Shown: positions 35,969-46,001 of the stretch, piece after piece
How positions within the stretch are numbered: position 1 is the first letter of the stretch
Layout of the letters: every line of letters begins with the position of its first letter
Source of the DNA: Dyadobacter sp. 676
Lineage (GTDB): Bacteria; Bacteroidota; Bacteroidia; Cytophagales; Spirosomataceae
DNA: 64,000 nt
Assembly (NCBI RefSeq): GCF_040448675.1
Contig: NZ_CP159289.1
Span: 1,736,001-1,800,000, forward strand
Direction of reading: 5' to 3'
Position numbers and translations under genes: made by a program
The notes under the pieces: generated by a model
The model's database searches: none
What the model was told of the DNA's origin: nothing
What the model saw: only the letters and a program-made list of their open reading frames with translations

Positions 35969-38350
35969 TCATTCCCTTTTCAAACTCTCAACAGGATTTA
36001 CCAACGCGGCCTTAACGCTTTGGAAGCCAACCGTCAGCAACGCAATACCGGCTGCGAGAAAACCCGCCCAGGCGAAAATCCCCCAATGGATTTCGACGCG
36101 GAAGGCAAAATCCTGCAACCAGCGGTGCATGAAATACCAGGCAACCGGGCTCGCGATAACAACCGCTACGAGTACCAGTTTCAAAAAATCCATCGACAAC
36201 ATGGCAGTAATGCCCGCCACGGAGGCACCGAGTACTTTCCGCACACTTATCTCCTTGATCCGCTGTTCGATCGCAAAAATCGCCAACCCGAAAAGCCCGA
36301 GGCACGACAGGCACACCGACAGCAGTGCAAAAGTGGTCGTGAGGCGGGTCGCGAGTTCTTCGCGTTGATAGAACTTCGCGATTTCATCGTCATAAAAAGT
36401 GTATTCGAACACATTTTCAGGAAACTGTTTCTGCCATACCGCTTGTATCCGTTGGATAGTGGCCGCGTTTACCCGGCTAAGTTTGACACCCGCCCGGCGG
36501 TAGCGCGATTGGTCCGCGAAAACGATCGTCGGCTCGATGCCGGTGTAGAGGTCGCCGTTGTTAAAATCGGAAAGAACGCCCACGATGGTCCCGGTTTTGC
36601 CCGCATCGCCCACATGCAGCCGCCGGTTCAATGCAGCCTCGGGCGATTTCAGGCCCAGGGCTTTCACGAGTTTCCGGTTGATCAGCAATTCGTTCAATGT
36701 GTCGGAATGCGCCGGTTCCCTGCCCGCTACGAGTTTCAGGCCATAGGTTTTGACAAAATGCGCGTCCGCGGCTCTCGAACGTGCCACAAATTTCTCCCAG
36801 TCGCGATTTTCGAATTTGATCGACCCGCCTCCGCTGACCTGTACCGACGGTGCACTTCGGAAAAACGACATGTCGGACACCTCCGGTAATGCCGAGAGTT
36901 CATTCCGTAATGCGGTTAGTTTTCCGGGGTTGGTTTCAGGCAGGTTTAAATGCAGGATCAAATCCTTGTCCATTCCCAGGTCCTTGTTTTTCATGTATCG
37001 AGATTGCAGGATGATCAACGTCGATACCGCAATGAGGACAAACGAAATGCTGAATTGTGTCACCACTAGTCCCTTTCTGACCGAAAAAAAGCTGCGATTA
37101 TTTTCTTTCAGCACTCCCTTAATGGCTTTCACCGGATTGAAGTTCGATACCACAAATGCCGGATAAACACCGGCCAGCATGATCACGAACAGCAGTAATG
37201 CACCGCAGAAACCAAGCAGCAACGGGTCCCTCGGAATGTTTAGCTTTATATTTAGATCGATCCATCGACTAAGCACCGGCGCGAAAAGCCAGGCGCCCAG
37301 CAGCGAAATACTCTCCGCGGCGACCGCCAGCAAGGCCGTTTCCTGTATAAAAAGCCAGAAAACCTGCGCCTGAGAAATACCCAGTACTTTCCTCACTCCC
37401 ACTTCCTTGCTCCGTTTGAACGCCTGTGCCGTCGACAGGTTAATGAAATTGAAGCAGGCGATCAGCACGAGCAATATCCCGACCGTCGAGAGTACGATGA
37501 CGGTATTGTACTTGATTTTACCACCGTAGGCCATATTGAAATGCACGTCGGCGAGGTCCTGCAAATGGTAATGGAAAACTTTGCCGTCGGGGCCGTAGTA
37601 TTTACCGGCGAACACAGGCATTTGCGCCTCGAATGCCGCCTTGTCTTCCGGTGAACGAAGCGTTATGAAGGTCTCGCGGCCGCTGTCGATCCAGCCCCAA
37701 TCCTCATAACCATACTTCGGAACGATCTTTTTCAATGTAGGCAACGAAATGAAAAGGTCCTTCCGGAAATCGGTCTGCTCGGGATAGTCGGCAACAACGC
37801 CCGCGATTACCAGGTTTTCGAGGTTGTCGGCGCGGATTACCTTACCTAATGCATTGCCATTCCCGAAATACTTGCGGGCATACCGCTCAGTAACTATTGC
37901 CTGATTAGGCGCTTTGAGCGCATTTGCATTACCGCTGATCCATTTATAGTCGAAAATTTTGAAGAAATCGGCATTGGTGAATACCACATGTTCTTTTTCG
38001 AGAAATTTTCGCGATTCCCCTTCTCGATCGGCACGGATCGTCGTCTCTTTATGTGCCAGATAGGCGGCGTCCTTTACATAGGCGAACTCTTTTTTCAACG
38101 TTTCATGCAAACGAAACGTCGAGCCGCGCTCATGCTCCACGGAGCCGTCTTCCAAGTGCAGATCAACCACCACGCGGTAGGTACGGTCGGCATTCCGATG
38201 GTACCTGTCTACCCCGAGATGATACTTCACGAGCTGAAAAATCACAATGGCTCCGGCCATACCAACAGCCAGTCCGATCAGGTTGATGGCGGTATAAACC
38301 CTGTGCCTGGCCAGGCTTCGAAGCGTGAATTTCAAATAGCTGCTGGTCAT
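35969..38350 (-). CDS. Permease G: MacB/FtsX-type ABC transporter permease
   Basis: A 793-residue permease starting at the ATG at 38350 (MTSSYLKFTLRSLARHRVY). The frame is open upstream to 38470, but that part overlaps the end of H and has no homology, so the internal ATG is chosen. Coupling segments are NLSTAQAFKRSKEVGVRKVLG near residue 317 and RIKEISVRKVLGASVAG near 702 (RIKEIS instead of RTKEIG). KYHLGVDRYHRNADRTYRV is also distinct. The end is NPVESLKRE. Only two bases separate its start from the stop of H, so H and G are probably translationally coupled; this is the only junction of the long run without a spacer element. Confidence 0.92.
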   Translation of the reverse strand: MTSSYLKFTLRSLARHRVYTAINLIGLAVGMAGAIVIFQLVKYHLGVDRYHRNADRTYRVVVDLHLEDGSVEHERGSTFRLHETLKKEFAYVKDAAYLAHKETTIRADREGESRKFLEKEHVVFTNADFFKIFDYKWISGNANALKAPNQAIVTERYARKYFGNGNALGKVIRADNLENLVIAGVVADYPEQTDFRKDLFISLPTLKKIVPKYGYEDWGWIDSGRETFITLRSPEDKAAFEAQMPVFAGKYYGPDGKVFHYHLQDLADVHFNMAYGGKIKYNTVIVLSTVGILLVLIACFNFINLSTAQAFKRSKEVGVRKVLGISQAQVFWLFIQETALLAVAAESISLLGAWLFAPVLSRWIDLNIKLNIPRDPLLLGFCGALLLFVIMLAGVYPAFVVSNFNPVKAIKGVLKENNRSFFSVRKGLVVTQFSISFVLIAVSTLIILQSRYMKNKDLGMDKDLILHLNLPETNPGKLTALRNELSALPEVSDMSFFRSAPSVQVSGGGSIKFENRDWEKFVARSRAADAHFVKTYGLKLVAGREPAHSDTLNELLINRKLVKALGLKSPEAALNRRLHVGDAGKTGTIVGVLSDFNNGDLYTGIEPTIVFADQSRYRRAGVKLSRVNAATIQRIQAVWQKQFPENVFEYTFYDDEIAKFYQREELATRLTTTFALLSVCLSCLGLFGLAIFAIEQRIKEISVRKVLGASVAGITAMLSMDFLKLVLVAVVIASPVAWYFMHRWLQDFAFRVEIHWGIFAWAGFLAAGIALLTVGFQSVKAALVNPVESLKRE

Positions 38351-38352
38351 GT

Positions 38353-40781
38353 TTACTCTGTTTTCAAACTTTTCACCGGATCGCTGCACGCCGCTTTGAT
38401 CGCCTGACAGCTCACGGTCGCGAGCGTGAGCACGAGTGCTCCCAATCCTGCCGCGGCGAATATCCACCAACTGATTTCCGTGCGGTACTGGTAGTTTTCA
38501 AGCCATTCGCTCATGGAATACCACGCGAGAGGGGCAGCTATGAGGCTGGCGACCGCCACCAGCGACACGAAATCTTTCGAAAGCATGCCCCATAATGCCG
38601 TTACCGACGCACCGAGTACTTTACGAATGCCGATTTCCCTGGTACGCTGCTCGGCGGTGAATGAAGCTAATCCGAACAATCCGAGACAACTAATGAGCAC
38701 TGCCAATGCGGCGAAAAAGCCGGCCAGTTTTCCAATTCGCTCTTCTGCCCTGAACTTGGCGTCGTACTCTACGTCAGCGAACTTGTATTCGAATGGCGCG
38801 GCAGGTACCAGCTTCCTGAATACCTTTTCAATAGCAGGCAAAGCGTCTGCCGAGCTGACATTCGCGTTCAGTTTGATATTGATCCAGTTGGGAGAACCGA
38901 AGAGAAAAAAACGGTCGGTTTTACAGGCGCAAAAGGGGACTCCATTACCATATCTTTCACTACCCCCAGCACCGTGAATTGCTTTTGGATGTTATCGGTC
39001 ATCCATTGGCTTTTCCAGGAAACGACCATCCCAACCGGGTCGGAGACGCCCAGCAAGCGTGCCGCCGATTCGTTGATGATAAAGCCCGACGTGTCGGAAG
39101 CAAAGTCCTTCGAAAAATTGCGGCCGCTTACAAATTCCCAGCCGACTGTTTTAGCGTATTCGGGCGAAACCGTCAGTGTGGCGAATGTCTCGGCAAGCCC
39201 TTCCGGCATTCCCTTCCAGCTGAAACCTTCGTTGGACGACCACACCCCGGTAATAGGGCTTTGCGATTCGGCGACTTCCTCCACTACACCGGTATTTTTC
39301 AATTCTGTGCGTATAATGTCGGTTTTACCATAAAAATCCGTCGTTTTCATAGGTATCATCAGCAAGCCGTCACGCGAGTAGCCGACGGGGCGCTCCCTCG
39401 CGAACCGGATTTGTTTGTAAACAATGCCGGTGCAAATGATCAATGTGACGGAAATTGTGAATTGCAGTATCACCAGTACCTGCCGGGGTGTATAACCAAA
39501 GCGCCCGAAATGTGTCCGCAATGAACCTCCGGAGCCTTTGAGCACTTTCACCGGCTGGAAAGACGTAAGGTAAATGGCAGGATAACTGCCCGCCAGTACA
39601 GACGTAACAAGCACGAAACCAGCGCTGCAAAACCAGAAATAGGCATTGGCCCAGGGAATAACCATTTGCTTTGCAGCCAGGTTATTGAACCACGGGAGCG
39701 ACAATGCTACGCCCACCAACGCCACCACAAACGATAGTACCACCACGAGAAGCGATTCGCTGAAAAACTGCCCGACCAGTTGCATTCGCATGGAACCGAT
39801 CGCCTTGCGCACGCCCACTTCCCTTGCACGCTTCTCCGAACGTGCCGTACTCAGGTTCACAAAATTGATGCAAGCCAGCAACAGCACAAAAAAGCCGATC
39901 AGACCTACCATCCAGACATATTTCACAGCCCCTTCTCCCGCAACGCCATTGCGGAAGTCGGAGTACAAATGCCAGTCCTTCATAGGATGTATCCACATTT
40001 CGGGACGTGTGCCGGCTTCTTCCCGCATATCGTCCATTTTCCGGATTACATTCAGTTCGGACAGACGGATAGCCCGGCTCGCAGTCTCAAAATCGGTATT
40101 ATCAGCCAGTTCGGTAAAAATCCAGATCGCGTGATTATCCCATTTTTTATCCTTCATCCAGCGGTTTTTATTGAGAAAGTAATCCCACGAAGCCATGAAT
40201 TGCACGTCGCTGAACCGGGTATTTTGTGGAAAATCCTCGTAAATACCCGTTACTTTCACATTTAAGTCGGTATCGATTTTCACGATCTTGTTCATCGGGT
40301 CGGCCTTCCCAAAAAGTGAACCGGCGGTCGACCGGGAGAGGACAATGCCCTGCTGGTCGTGCAGCGCCGCCCACGAGCCCTTCACCATGCAAACCGTGAA
40401 CATTTCCAGCGCTTCCGGCTCGATAAAGTGACCTTTACAGGATAATTTCGTATCACCCGCGGTGAGAATATTTTCGCCTGTCTGGGTGGAAGCCACAATG
40501 CGTTTGAAGTTAGCGGCATAATGCGTTTTCAATTCTTCGACATACGGCACAGGCAGCGAGAACCACGTTTTCTTTTCCCCGTGCTCCACCCGGTTTTGCA
40601 ATATCTGCCCTATCCGGCCGTAGTTTCCGAAATAGCGGTTGAACGAAAGTTCGTCATAAATCCACAGGCCGATCAGCATCGCCACACCCATTCCTATCGC
40701 CAATCCACCGATATTGATCGCCGAATACCCCTTGTTCTTCCAAAGGTTGCGGAATATGATTTTCAGATAGCTTTTGAGCAT
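38353..40781 (-). pseudogene. Permease H: MacB/FtsX-type permease, one-base frameshift
   Basis: The rebuilt protein has 809 residues and starts at the ATG at 40781 (MLKSYLKIIFRNLWKNKGYS), a B-type subgroup member (INIGGLAIGMGVAMLIGLWI, CINFVNLSTARSEKRAREVGVRK near 319). Frame is lost at the A7 run 38905-38911, directly after KPTVFF in the second periplasmic core. Adding one base restores LFGSPNWINIKLNANVSS and the second FtsX domain with RTREIGIRKVLGASVTA near 715; the end is DPVKSLKTE. The run has seven A where eight are needed, exactly as in the LolC/E-like gene. Confidence 0.86.
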
Positions 40782-40795
40782 GATGTATTTTATTT

Positions 40796-40859
40796 GGGGA
40801 GAAAGAAGAAGAAGAGGCAGAAAGTCCAATCCCTTATTCCCCTTCCTCCCTTTCCTCCT
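40796..40859. repeat. Purine/pyrimidine inverted-repeat spacer, I/H junction
   Basis: Purine arm 40796-40824 (GGGGAGAAAGAAGAAGAAGAGG) and pyrimidine arm 40830-40859 (CCCTTATTCCCCTTCCTCCC onward). Pairing is weaker than in the other elements because the purine arm is AAG-rich. Confidence 0.6.
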
Positions 40860-43277
40860 TTATTCCCTCTTCAAACTAGTTACAGGGTTGACCAACGCCG
40901 CCTTGATACTCTGAAAACTAACCGTCAGCAAAGCCACACTCACAGCCAGCACACCCGCAACGAGGAATACCCACCATTCAATGCTGACCTTGTAGGCAAA
41001 ATCCGACAGCCATGTGTTCATCCCATACCACGCCAGCGGCGAGGCTATGACGATGGCAATGCCCACCAGTTTGACAAAGTCTTTGGAAAGCAATGAGACG
41101 ATACTCCATACCGAAGCACCCAGCACTTTGCGCACCCCTATTTCCTTAGTCCGCTGGATGGTGGTGAAAGCCGCCAGTCCAAACAGCCCCAGGCAGGCAA
41201 TCACGACCGCAAGCCCGGCAAAAATCCCGAACAGCTTTCCTACCCGCTGCTCCGACTCGTACATATTGTTAAAACGCTCATTCAGAAACGAATAACCAAA
41301 CGGATTATCCGTTGTTGCCTTCCAGGTCCTTTCCAGTGTTTTGAGCACACCCGGAATATCGTTCGTCTTAATTTTGACGGCCATTTGGTATTGGTCACCA
41401 CCATAAAACATCACCAGCGGGGCAATACGCTCATGCATGGAGCGGAAGTGAAAGTCTTTGGTAACACCCACCACGGTATAAAACCGCTTGCTTTCGGGCG
41501 TACCGTTACCGACGGTTCTGATACGCTTTCCGATGGGATCTTTCCAGCCGAATTGCTTCATTGCCGCCTCGTTGATCAATACGGAAGCGCTGTCTCCGCC
41601 AAAGGTCTTCGAAAAGTTCCGGCCCCTAACCAAGCCGATCCCCAGCGTTTTCAGGTAATCTTCATCCACCTGGTAGGTCGTGAAGCGATATGGCGTAATG
41701 TTGTTATCCGCACTTTCGGGCAGAAAACCATCCGTGCCATTATTGGAATTTCCCGCAGGCACATAACCTGCCAGCGTCACGCTGCTCACTGCCGAGAGAT
41801 TCCCCAGCTCCTCCTTGAAGGTCTTGGCCTTATCTCCCAGCAAATAGGTATCATGCAGGATCAGCACCTGTTCTTTATCAAAACCCAGATTCTTGTTCTG
41901 GATAAAACGGAGTTGCTGGTAGACGACCATCGTGCCGATAATCATCACAATGGAGACTACAAATTGAATGGTAACCAGCGTATTCCGCAGCCATCCGCTT
42001 TTTACGCCTGCCTGGATACTTCCTTTCAGCACAGCCACCGGCCTGAAGGCAGACAGGAAAAATGCCGGATAGCTGCCTGCCAGCAGCCCCACGATCAGGC
42101 ATCCGGCCAGGGCGTAACCGATCATCCGCGCATTCAGAATGGATTGAAGATCGAACTGTTTGCCGGCCAGGTCGTTGAAACCGGGTAAAAGCAACGCCAC
42201 CAGCACCAATGCTAGCAGAAGCGCGAAAAACGTCACCAAAACAGATTCGACCAGGAATTGCGCCATGAGTTGCTGCCGCACCGATCCCATTACTTTCCGG
42301 ACGCCTACTTCTTTCGCCCGCCCGGCCGAACCCGCGGTCGACAGGTTCATAAAGTTGATGCACGCGATCAGAAGAATGAATGCCGCGATGGCCGTGAATA
42401 TGTAGATGTATTTGATGTTACTATTGCCTTCCAGCTCATTTTCGAGGTTGGAAGTGAGGTGAATGTCGGTCAATGGCTGCAAACCGAAACCAAACTTGTC
42501 GCCTTTGCGCAGGTACTCGTCGTAACTCATGCCCAGGAACTCCTGGATTTCGGGGCCGATGTACTTCCGCACCATCTGCGGCATCTGAGTCGAAAGTTTT
42601 TCAACCGGATAGCCTTTACGCAAGAGAATATAGGTATGGGCACCGCTCGACAGCCATTTATCCCCCAATGTGACCGATTTCATCGATCCGAAGAAATTGT
42701 AATGGAAATGCGAATTGGAAGGCACATCCTCACAGACACCGGTCACACGGAACGCACCGCTATTGCCCATATCGAGGCTTTTCCCTATCGGATCCTGATT
42801 CCCGAAGTATTTCAATGCCATGGATCGGGTCAGAACGACTGTCTTCGGCTCTTTCAGCACACTGTTGGCATCGCCCTTCAAAAGGGGTATGGAAAAGAAA
42901 TTGAAGAAGTTGGAGTCGGTGAAAATGACACGCTCTTCCAAAAAGCGCTTTTCGCCGTTTTTAACAAGAAATGTACCATTGCTGCTGAGTCTCGTATACG
43001 CCTCCACGCCCGGGTAATCGCGCAAGAGCGCGGGCCCTGCGGGAGCGGACGCACCCGCGATGTTGATATCGTTACCGCCAATCCGTCCATGCAATGTAAC
43101 CCTTAATATACGGTCTGCATTTCGGTTGAAGCGGTCGTAACTCAGTTCGTGTTGCACAAAAAGGAGAATCAGCATGCAAGTCGCTAACCCTATTGCCAGT
43201 CCGAAGATATTAATGGAGGCGAAAGCCTTCTTATTCCAAAGGCTCCGGAGAGCGATTTTCAGATAACTGGATAGCAT
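40860..43277 (-). CDS. Permease I: MacB/FtsX-type ABC transporter permease
   Basis: An 805-residue permease at the head of the apparent I-to-B operon. Its first coupling segment NLSTAGSAGRAKEVGVRKVMGS (near residue 322) has an unusual Gly-Ser-Ala-Gly where others have ARSEKR; the second, IQRTKEIGVRKVLGASVWS, is near 712. The second core carries QNKNLGFDKEQVLILHD. The end is NPVTSLKRE. Upstream, a TGTCC-N6-GGACA palindrome and a TGGTGC-type box fit a dedicated regulated promoter. The 181-bp gap to J also holds a perfect hairpin (43421-43448). Confidence 0.93.
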   Translation of the reverse strand: MLSSYLKIALRSLWNKKAFASINIFGLAIGLATCMLILLFVQHELSYDRFNRNADRILRVTLHGRIGGNDINIAGASAPAGPALLRDYPGVEAYTRLSSNGTFLVKNGEKRFLEERVIFTDSNFFNFFSIPLLKGDANSVLKEPKTVVLTRSMALKYFGNQDPIGKSLDMGNSGAFRVTGVCEDVPSNSHFHYNFFGSMKSVTLGDKWLSSGAHTYILLRKGYPVEKLSTQMPQMVRKYIGPEIQEFLGMSYDEYLRKGDKFGFGLQPLTDIHLTSNLENELEGNSNIKYIYIFTAIAAFILLIACINFMNLSTAGSAGRAKEVGVRKVMGSVRQQLMAQFLVESVLVTFFALLLALVLVALLLPGFNDLAGKQFDLQSILNARMIGYALAGCLIVGLLAGSYPAFFLSAFRPVAVLKGSIQAGVKSGWLRNTLVTIQFVVSIVMIIGTMVVYQQLRFIQNKNLGFDKEQVLILHDTYLLGDKAKTFKEELGNLSAVSSVTLAGYVPAGNSNNGTDGFLPESADNNITPYRFTTYQVDEDYLKTLGIGLVRGRNFSKTFGGDSASVLINEAAMKQFGWKDPIGKRIRTVGNGTPESKRFYTVVGVTKDFHFRSMHERIAPLVMFYGGDQYQMAVKIKTNDIPGVLKTLERTWKATTDNPFGYSFLNERFNNMYESEQRVGKLFGIFAGLAVVIACLGLFGLAAFTTIQRTKEIGVRKVLGASVWSIVSLLSKDFVKLVGIAIVIASPLAWYGMNTWLSDFAYKVSIEWWVFLVAGVLAVSVALLTVSFQSIKAALVNPVTSLKRE

Positions 43278-43324
43278 AACTGCGCGGGTTATGAAGATTA
43301 ACGGATGGATTCTTCAATTCGACA

Positions 43325-43341
43325 GTCAAATTATGCACCAG
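43325..43341 (-). promoter_or_regulatory. -24-like box upstream of permease I
   Basis: The minus strand reads CTGGTGCATAATTTGAC (43341-43325). Here TTGA falls at the canonical distance for a -12 box, the best spacing among the four such boxes. It lies 48-64 bp before the start codon. Confidence 0.4.
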
Positions 43342-43404
43342 CCAATTACATTGTATCAATCACCTGAAAATCAATTTTTTACATATTGATAAAACAAATC
43401 CCTG

Positions 43405-43422
43405 GTGTCCGGTATCGGACAC
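43405..43422. promoter_or_regulatory. TGTCC-N6-GGACA palindrome upstream of permease I
   Basis: GTGTCCGGTATCGGACAC is an 18-bp palindrome broken only at its central bases; half-sites TGTCC and GGACA are six bases apart. Its centre is 136 bp before the start of I and about 75 bp before the TGGTGC box. Confidence 0.5.
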
Positions 43423-43448
43423 GTCCCGTTCGATTTGGAACGGGACGT
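43421..43448 (-). terminator. Hairpin after permease J
   Basis: ACGTCCCGTTC (43421-43431) and GAACGGGACGT (43438-43448) form a perfect 11-bp stem with a six-base loop, 10 bp after the stop of J. There is no U tract, so termination is probable but not certain. Confidence 0.5.
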
Positions 43449-43458
43449 CATCATAGGT

Positions 43459-45841
43459 CTATTCGCTGCGCAGGCTCTTCACCGGATTCATGACAGCAGC
43501 CCTGATACTCTGAAAACTGACTGTCGCGAAAGCGATAACCGTGGATAACACTGCTGCGATCACGAAAACCCACCAGTAAATATCGGTCCGGTAGGCAAAG
43601 TTTTCGAGCCACCGGTCCATGCCGAAATACGCTATCGGCGACGCTACCACAAATGCAATGAGTACCAGTTTGAGAAAATCCCTGGAAAGCAACCCTACGA
43701 TGCTGGCAACGGATGCCCCCATGACCTTCCTCACCCCTATTTCCTTGGTGCGTTGCATGGTGCTGTAAGACGCCAGCCCCAGCAAACCGAGACAGGAAAT
43801 GAATATCGCCAGGATCGCGAAATTGAAAAACAGCTTTTCAAAACGTTCTTCGGCGCGATATTGCCTGTCAAAAAACTCGTCCATAAAGTAATAGTTGAAC
43901 GGCCTGCCGGGAATCAGCTCTTTCCATTTCGCCTCCACAGCTTCAACCGTTTCTTTCAAGCGGTTACCTTCGATCTTGACCGAAACAAGCTCCGTTCCCC
44001 CCCGGCTCAATGCGCATCGTGAGGGGCTTGATGGTTTCCTGCAATGAACGGAAATGAAAGTCTTTGACCACCCCGACGATCTTGCCTTCGCGCCCCCATT
44101 GCTTGAAACGGCGACCGACGGCGTCTTCGGGTTTGGCGTACCCAAACAGTTTCGTAGCAGCCTCGTTCACTACCATGGCCTGAGTGGTATCTGTCCCGAA
44201 TTCCCTCGAAAACGGCCGACCGGCTGCCATTTTCAGGCCAAATTGAGGGATATAATCAAAATCGACGAAATAGAGATCCAGGTTGGCTACCTGCAAATCA
44301 CCACTTTTGTTCTCGATTTCGGAATATGCGCTGCGGTTCCCGCCTCCCGGGACACTCGACGATGCGGCTGCGGATTTCACCCCCGCAAGGCCGCGCAGCG
44401 ACTCTTTGAATGCGTCGCGTTTCGGGTCGCCTTCCGTACTGACCACCAGCATTTGATCCTTGCTGAAGCCGAGATCGCGGTTGCGCATGTAGTTCATTTG
44501 TATGTACACGATCATCGTAGCGATAATCAGCGCGATCGAAATGGCAAACTGGACCGTAACAAGCCCTTTTCGCAACAAAATACCCTTGATGCTGGTGGTA
44601 AAACGTCCTTTCAGGACGGTTACCGGCTCGAACGACGATAATACCAGTGCCGGGTAAATACCGGCCAGGGCGCCGATCAGAACGGCGGCCAGTAGCATGT
44701 ATATAATAAATGAAGGATCGGAAAATATGCCCGAAACGACCACTTTACCCGCCAGGTTGTTGAACAGCGGTATCAGCGCTGCCGACAGCGCGATCGAAAA
44801 CGCAAATGCGATCAGGCAAAGCAGCACCGATTCGCTCACAAACTGCCTCGCCAACAACCCTTTGGCCGCACCTACCACCTTACGGATGCCTACTTCCCTC
44901 GCCCTTTCCGCGGAACGTGCGGTTGTAAGGTTCACAAAATTGATGCAGGCTATCAGCAGAATAAAAGCGGCCACTACCGAGAATACATACACGTTGTTCA
45001 TGCTGCCCTTTTCCGGCACATCGCGCTCCGAATGCAAATGCACGTCCAGCAGCGGTTCGAGGAAAAGTTTGTAGGACATTTTTGCTTCCCGCATGAGCTT
45101 GCCCGCGCGGCGCTCGAGGTATACCGGGAACTTCTTTTCCAAAGCTTTGCTATCCGTGCCGGGTTTCAGGAGCAGGTAGGTAGTGGCCCCGAAATTACCC
45201 CATTGATCGTCGATCCCCCGGTTGAAGCGTTGGGTCATGGTGGTCATCGAAACGAACATGTCGCCTTTGATCTGTGAGTTTTCCGGGATGTCTTTCATGA
45301 TTCCGGTAACCTTCGCGGGAAGGCCTTCGCCCGACAGCAGCAATGTCTGGCCCAGCGGGTCGCTGTCGCCAAAGTATTTTCTGGCTGCCTTTTCTGTAAA
45401 AACAAGACTCAGTGGCGCTTTCAGCGCAGTTTTGGGATCGCCCTGGATCAATTTGAAATCAAAAACATGGAAAAACGACGAGTCGGCAAACACCGTCGCT
45501 TCCTCCTGAAATTTGATATCTCCTTTCCGGACCAGAAAACTGCCGCCGTTGATTCGCGTGTAGGCTTCCACCTCCGGAAACTCCTGGCTGATCGTCGGCC
45601 CGTAGGCCCATGAAGTAATACCCGCATTAATGGTCTCCGAAGGGGTGATGACATCGGTTACCAGGCGGTAAATGCGGTCCGATTTGGAGTGAAAGGCGTC
45701 GTAAGTGAGTTCGAAATGAACATACATCGAAATCAGCAAACAGGCCGACATTCCGACGGTGAGGCCCATGATGTTGATGAACGAAAATACTTTGTGTTTC
45801 CAAAGGTTGCGGAAGGCGATTTTGAAATAGTTTTTCAACAT
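43459..45841 (-). pseudogene. Permease J: MacB/FtsX-type permease, one-base frameshift
   Basis: The rebuilt protein has 793 residues and starts at the ATG at 45841 (MLKNYFKIAFRNLWKHKVFS). It has CINFVNLTTARSAERAREVGIRKVVGAAKG near residue 314. The frame breaks at the C7 run 43997-44003 after RIEPGG. Removing one base gives TELVSVKIEGNRLKE and the second FtsX domain with MQRTKEIGVRKVMGASVAS near 702; the end is NPVKSLRSE. The first helix (INIMGLTVGMSACLLISMYV) is closest to A. It has its own upstream palindrome and TGGTAT box and is followed by a hairpin, so it may form a single-gene unit. Confidence 0.86.
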
Positions 45842-45879
45842 GGCTGTCTGATAAAATTTGGCTTTAAATGTGTTCCTAT

Positions 45880-45896
45880 ATGAAATGTATACCAAA
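45880..45896 (-). promoter_or_regulatory. -24-like box upstream of permease J
   Basis: The minus strand reads TTGGTATACATTTCATA (45896-45880). It overlaps TACATTTC, one base from the vegetative -7 box TAnnTTTG, so either promoter type could be meant. It ends 39 bp before the start codon. Confidence 0.35.
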
Positions 45897-45946
45897 ATTC
45901 AAATAGTCTGATATTCAATTGCTTAATTACTCAAAACAAAAGCAAG

Positions 45947-45972
45947 CTGTCCGGAACCGAACAGCCGGACAG
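45947..45972. promoter_or_regulatory. TGTCC-N6-GAACA element and hairpin between K and J
   Basis: TGTCC (45948-45952), GGAACC, GAACA (45959-45963) repeats the arrangement seen before A. The same stretch forms a hairpin CTGTCCGG/CCGGACAG (45947-45954 with 45965-45972), followed on the minus strand by CTTGCTTTTGTTTT. It may therefore also be the terminator of K. Both readings are possible. Confidence 0.45.
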
Positions 45973-46001
45973 GATCCGAAGGATACCGTTGAACGCCGTG
46001 G

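Noticed and set aside
38351..38470. Forty-codon N-terminal extension of permease G
   Set aside because: It overlaps the end of H, has no similarity to other permease N-termini and would hide the first membrane helix behind a charged tail.
45947..45972. TGTCC element before J purely as a terminator of K
   Set aside because: The hairpin and T-rich tail allow it, but the same half-site spacing recurs before K itself, where no upstream gene on that strand exists; it was therefore kept as a possible regulator site with the terminator as an alternative.
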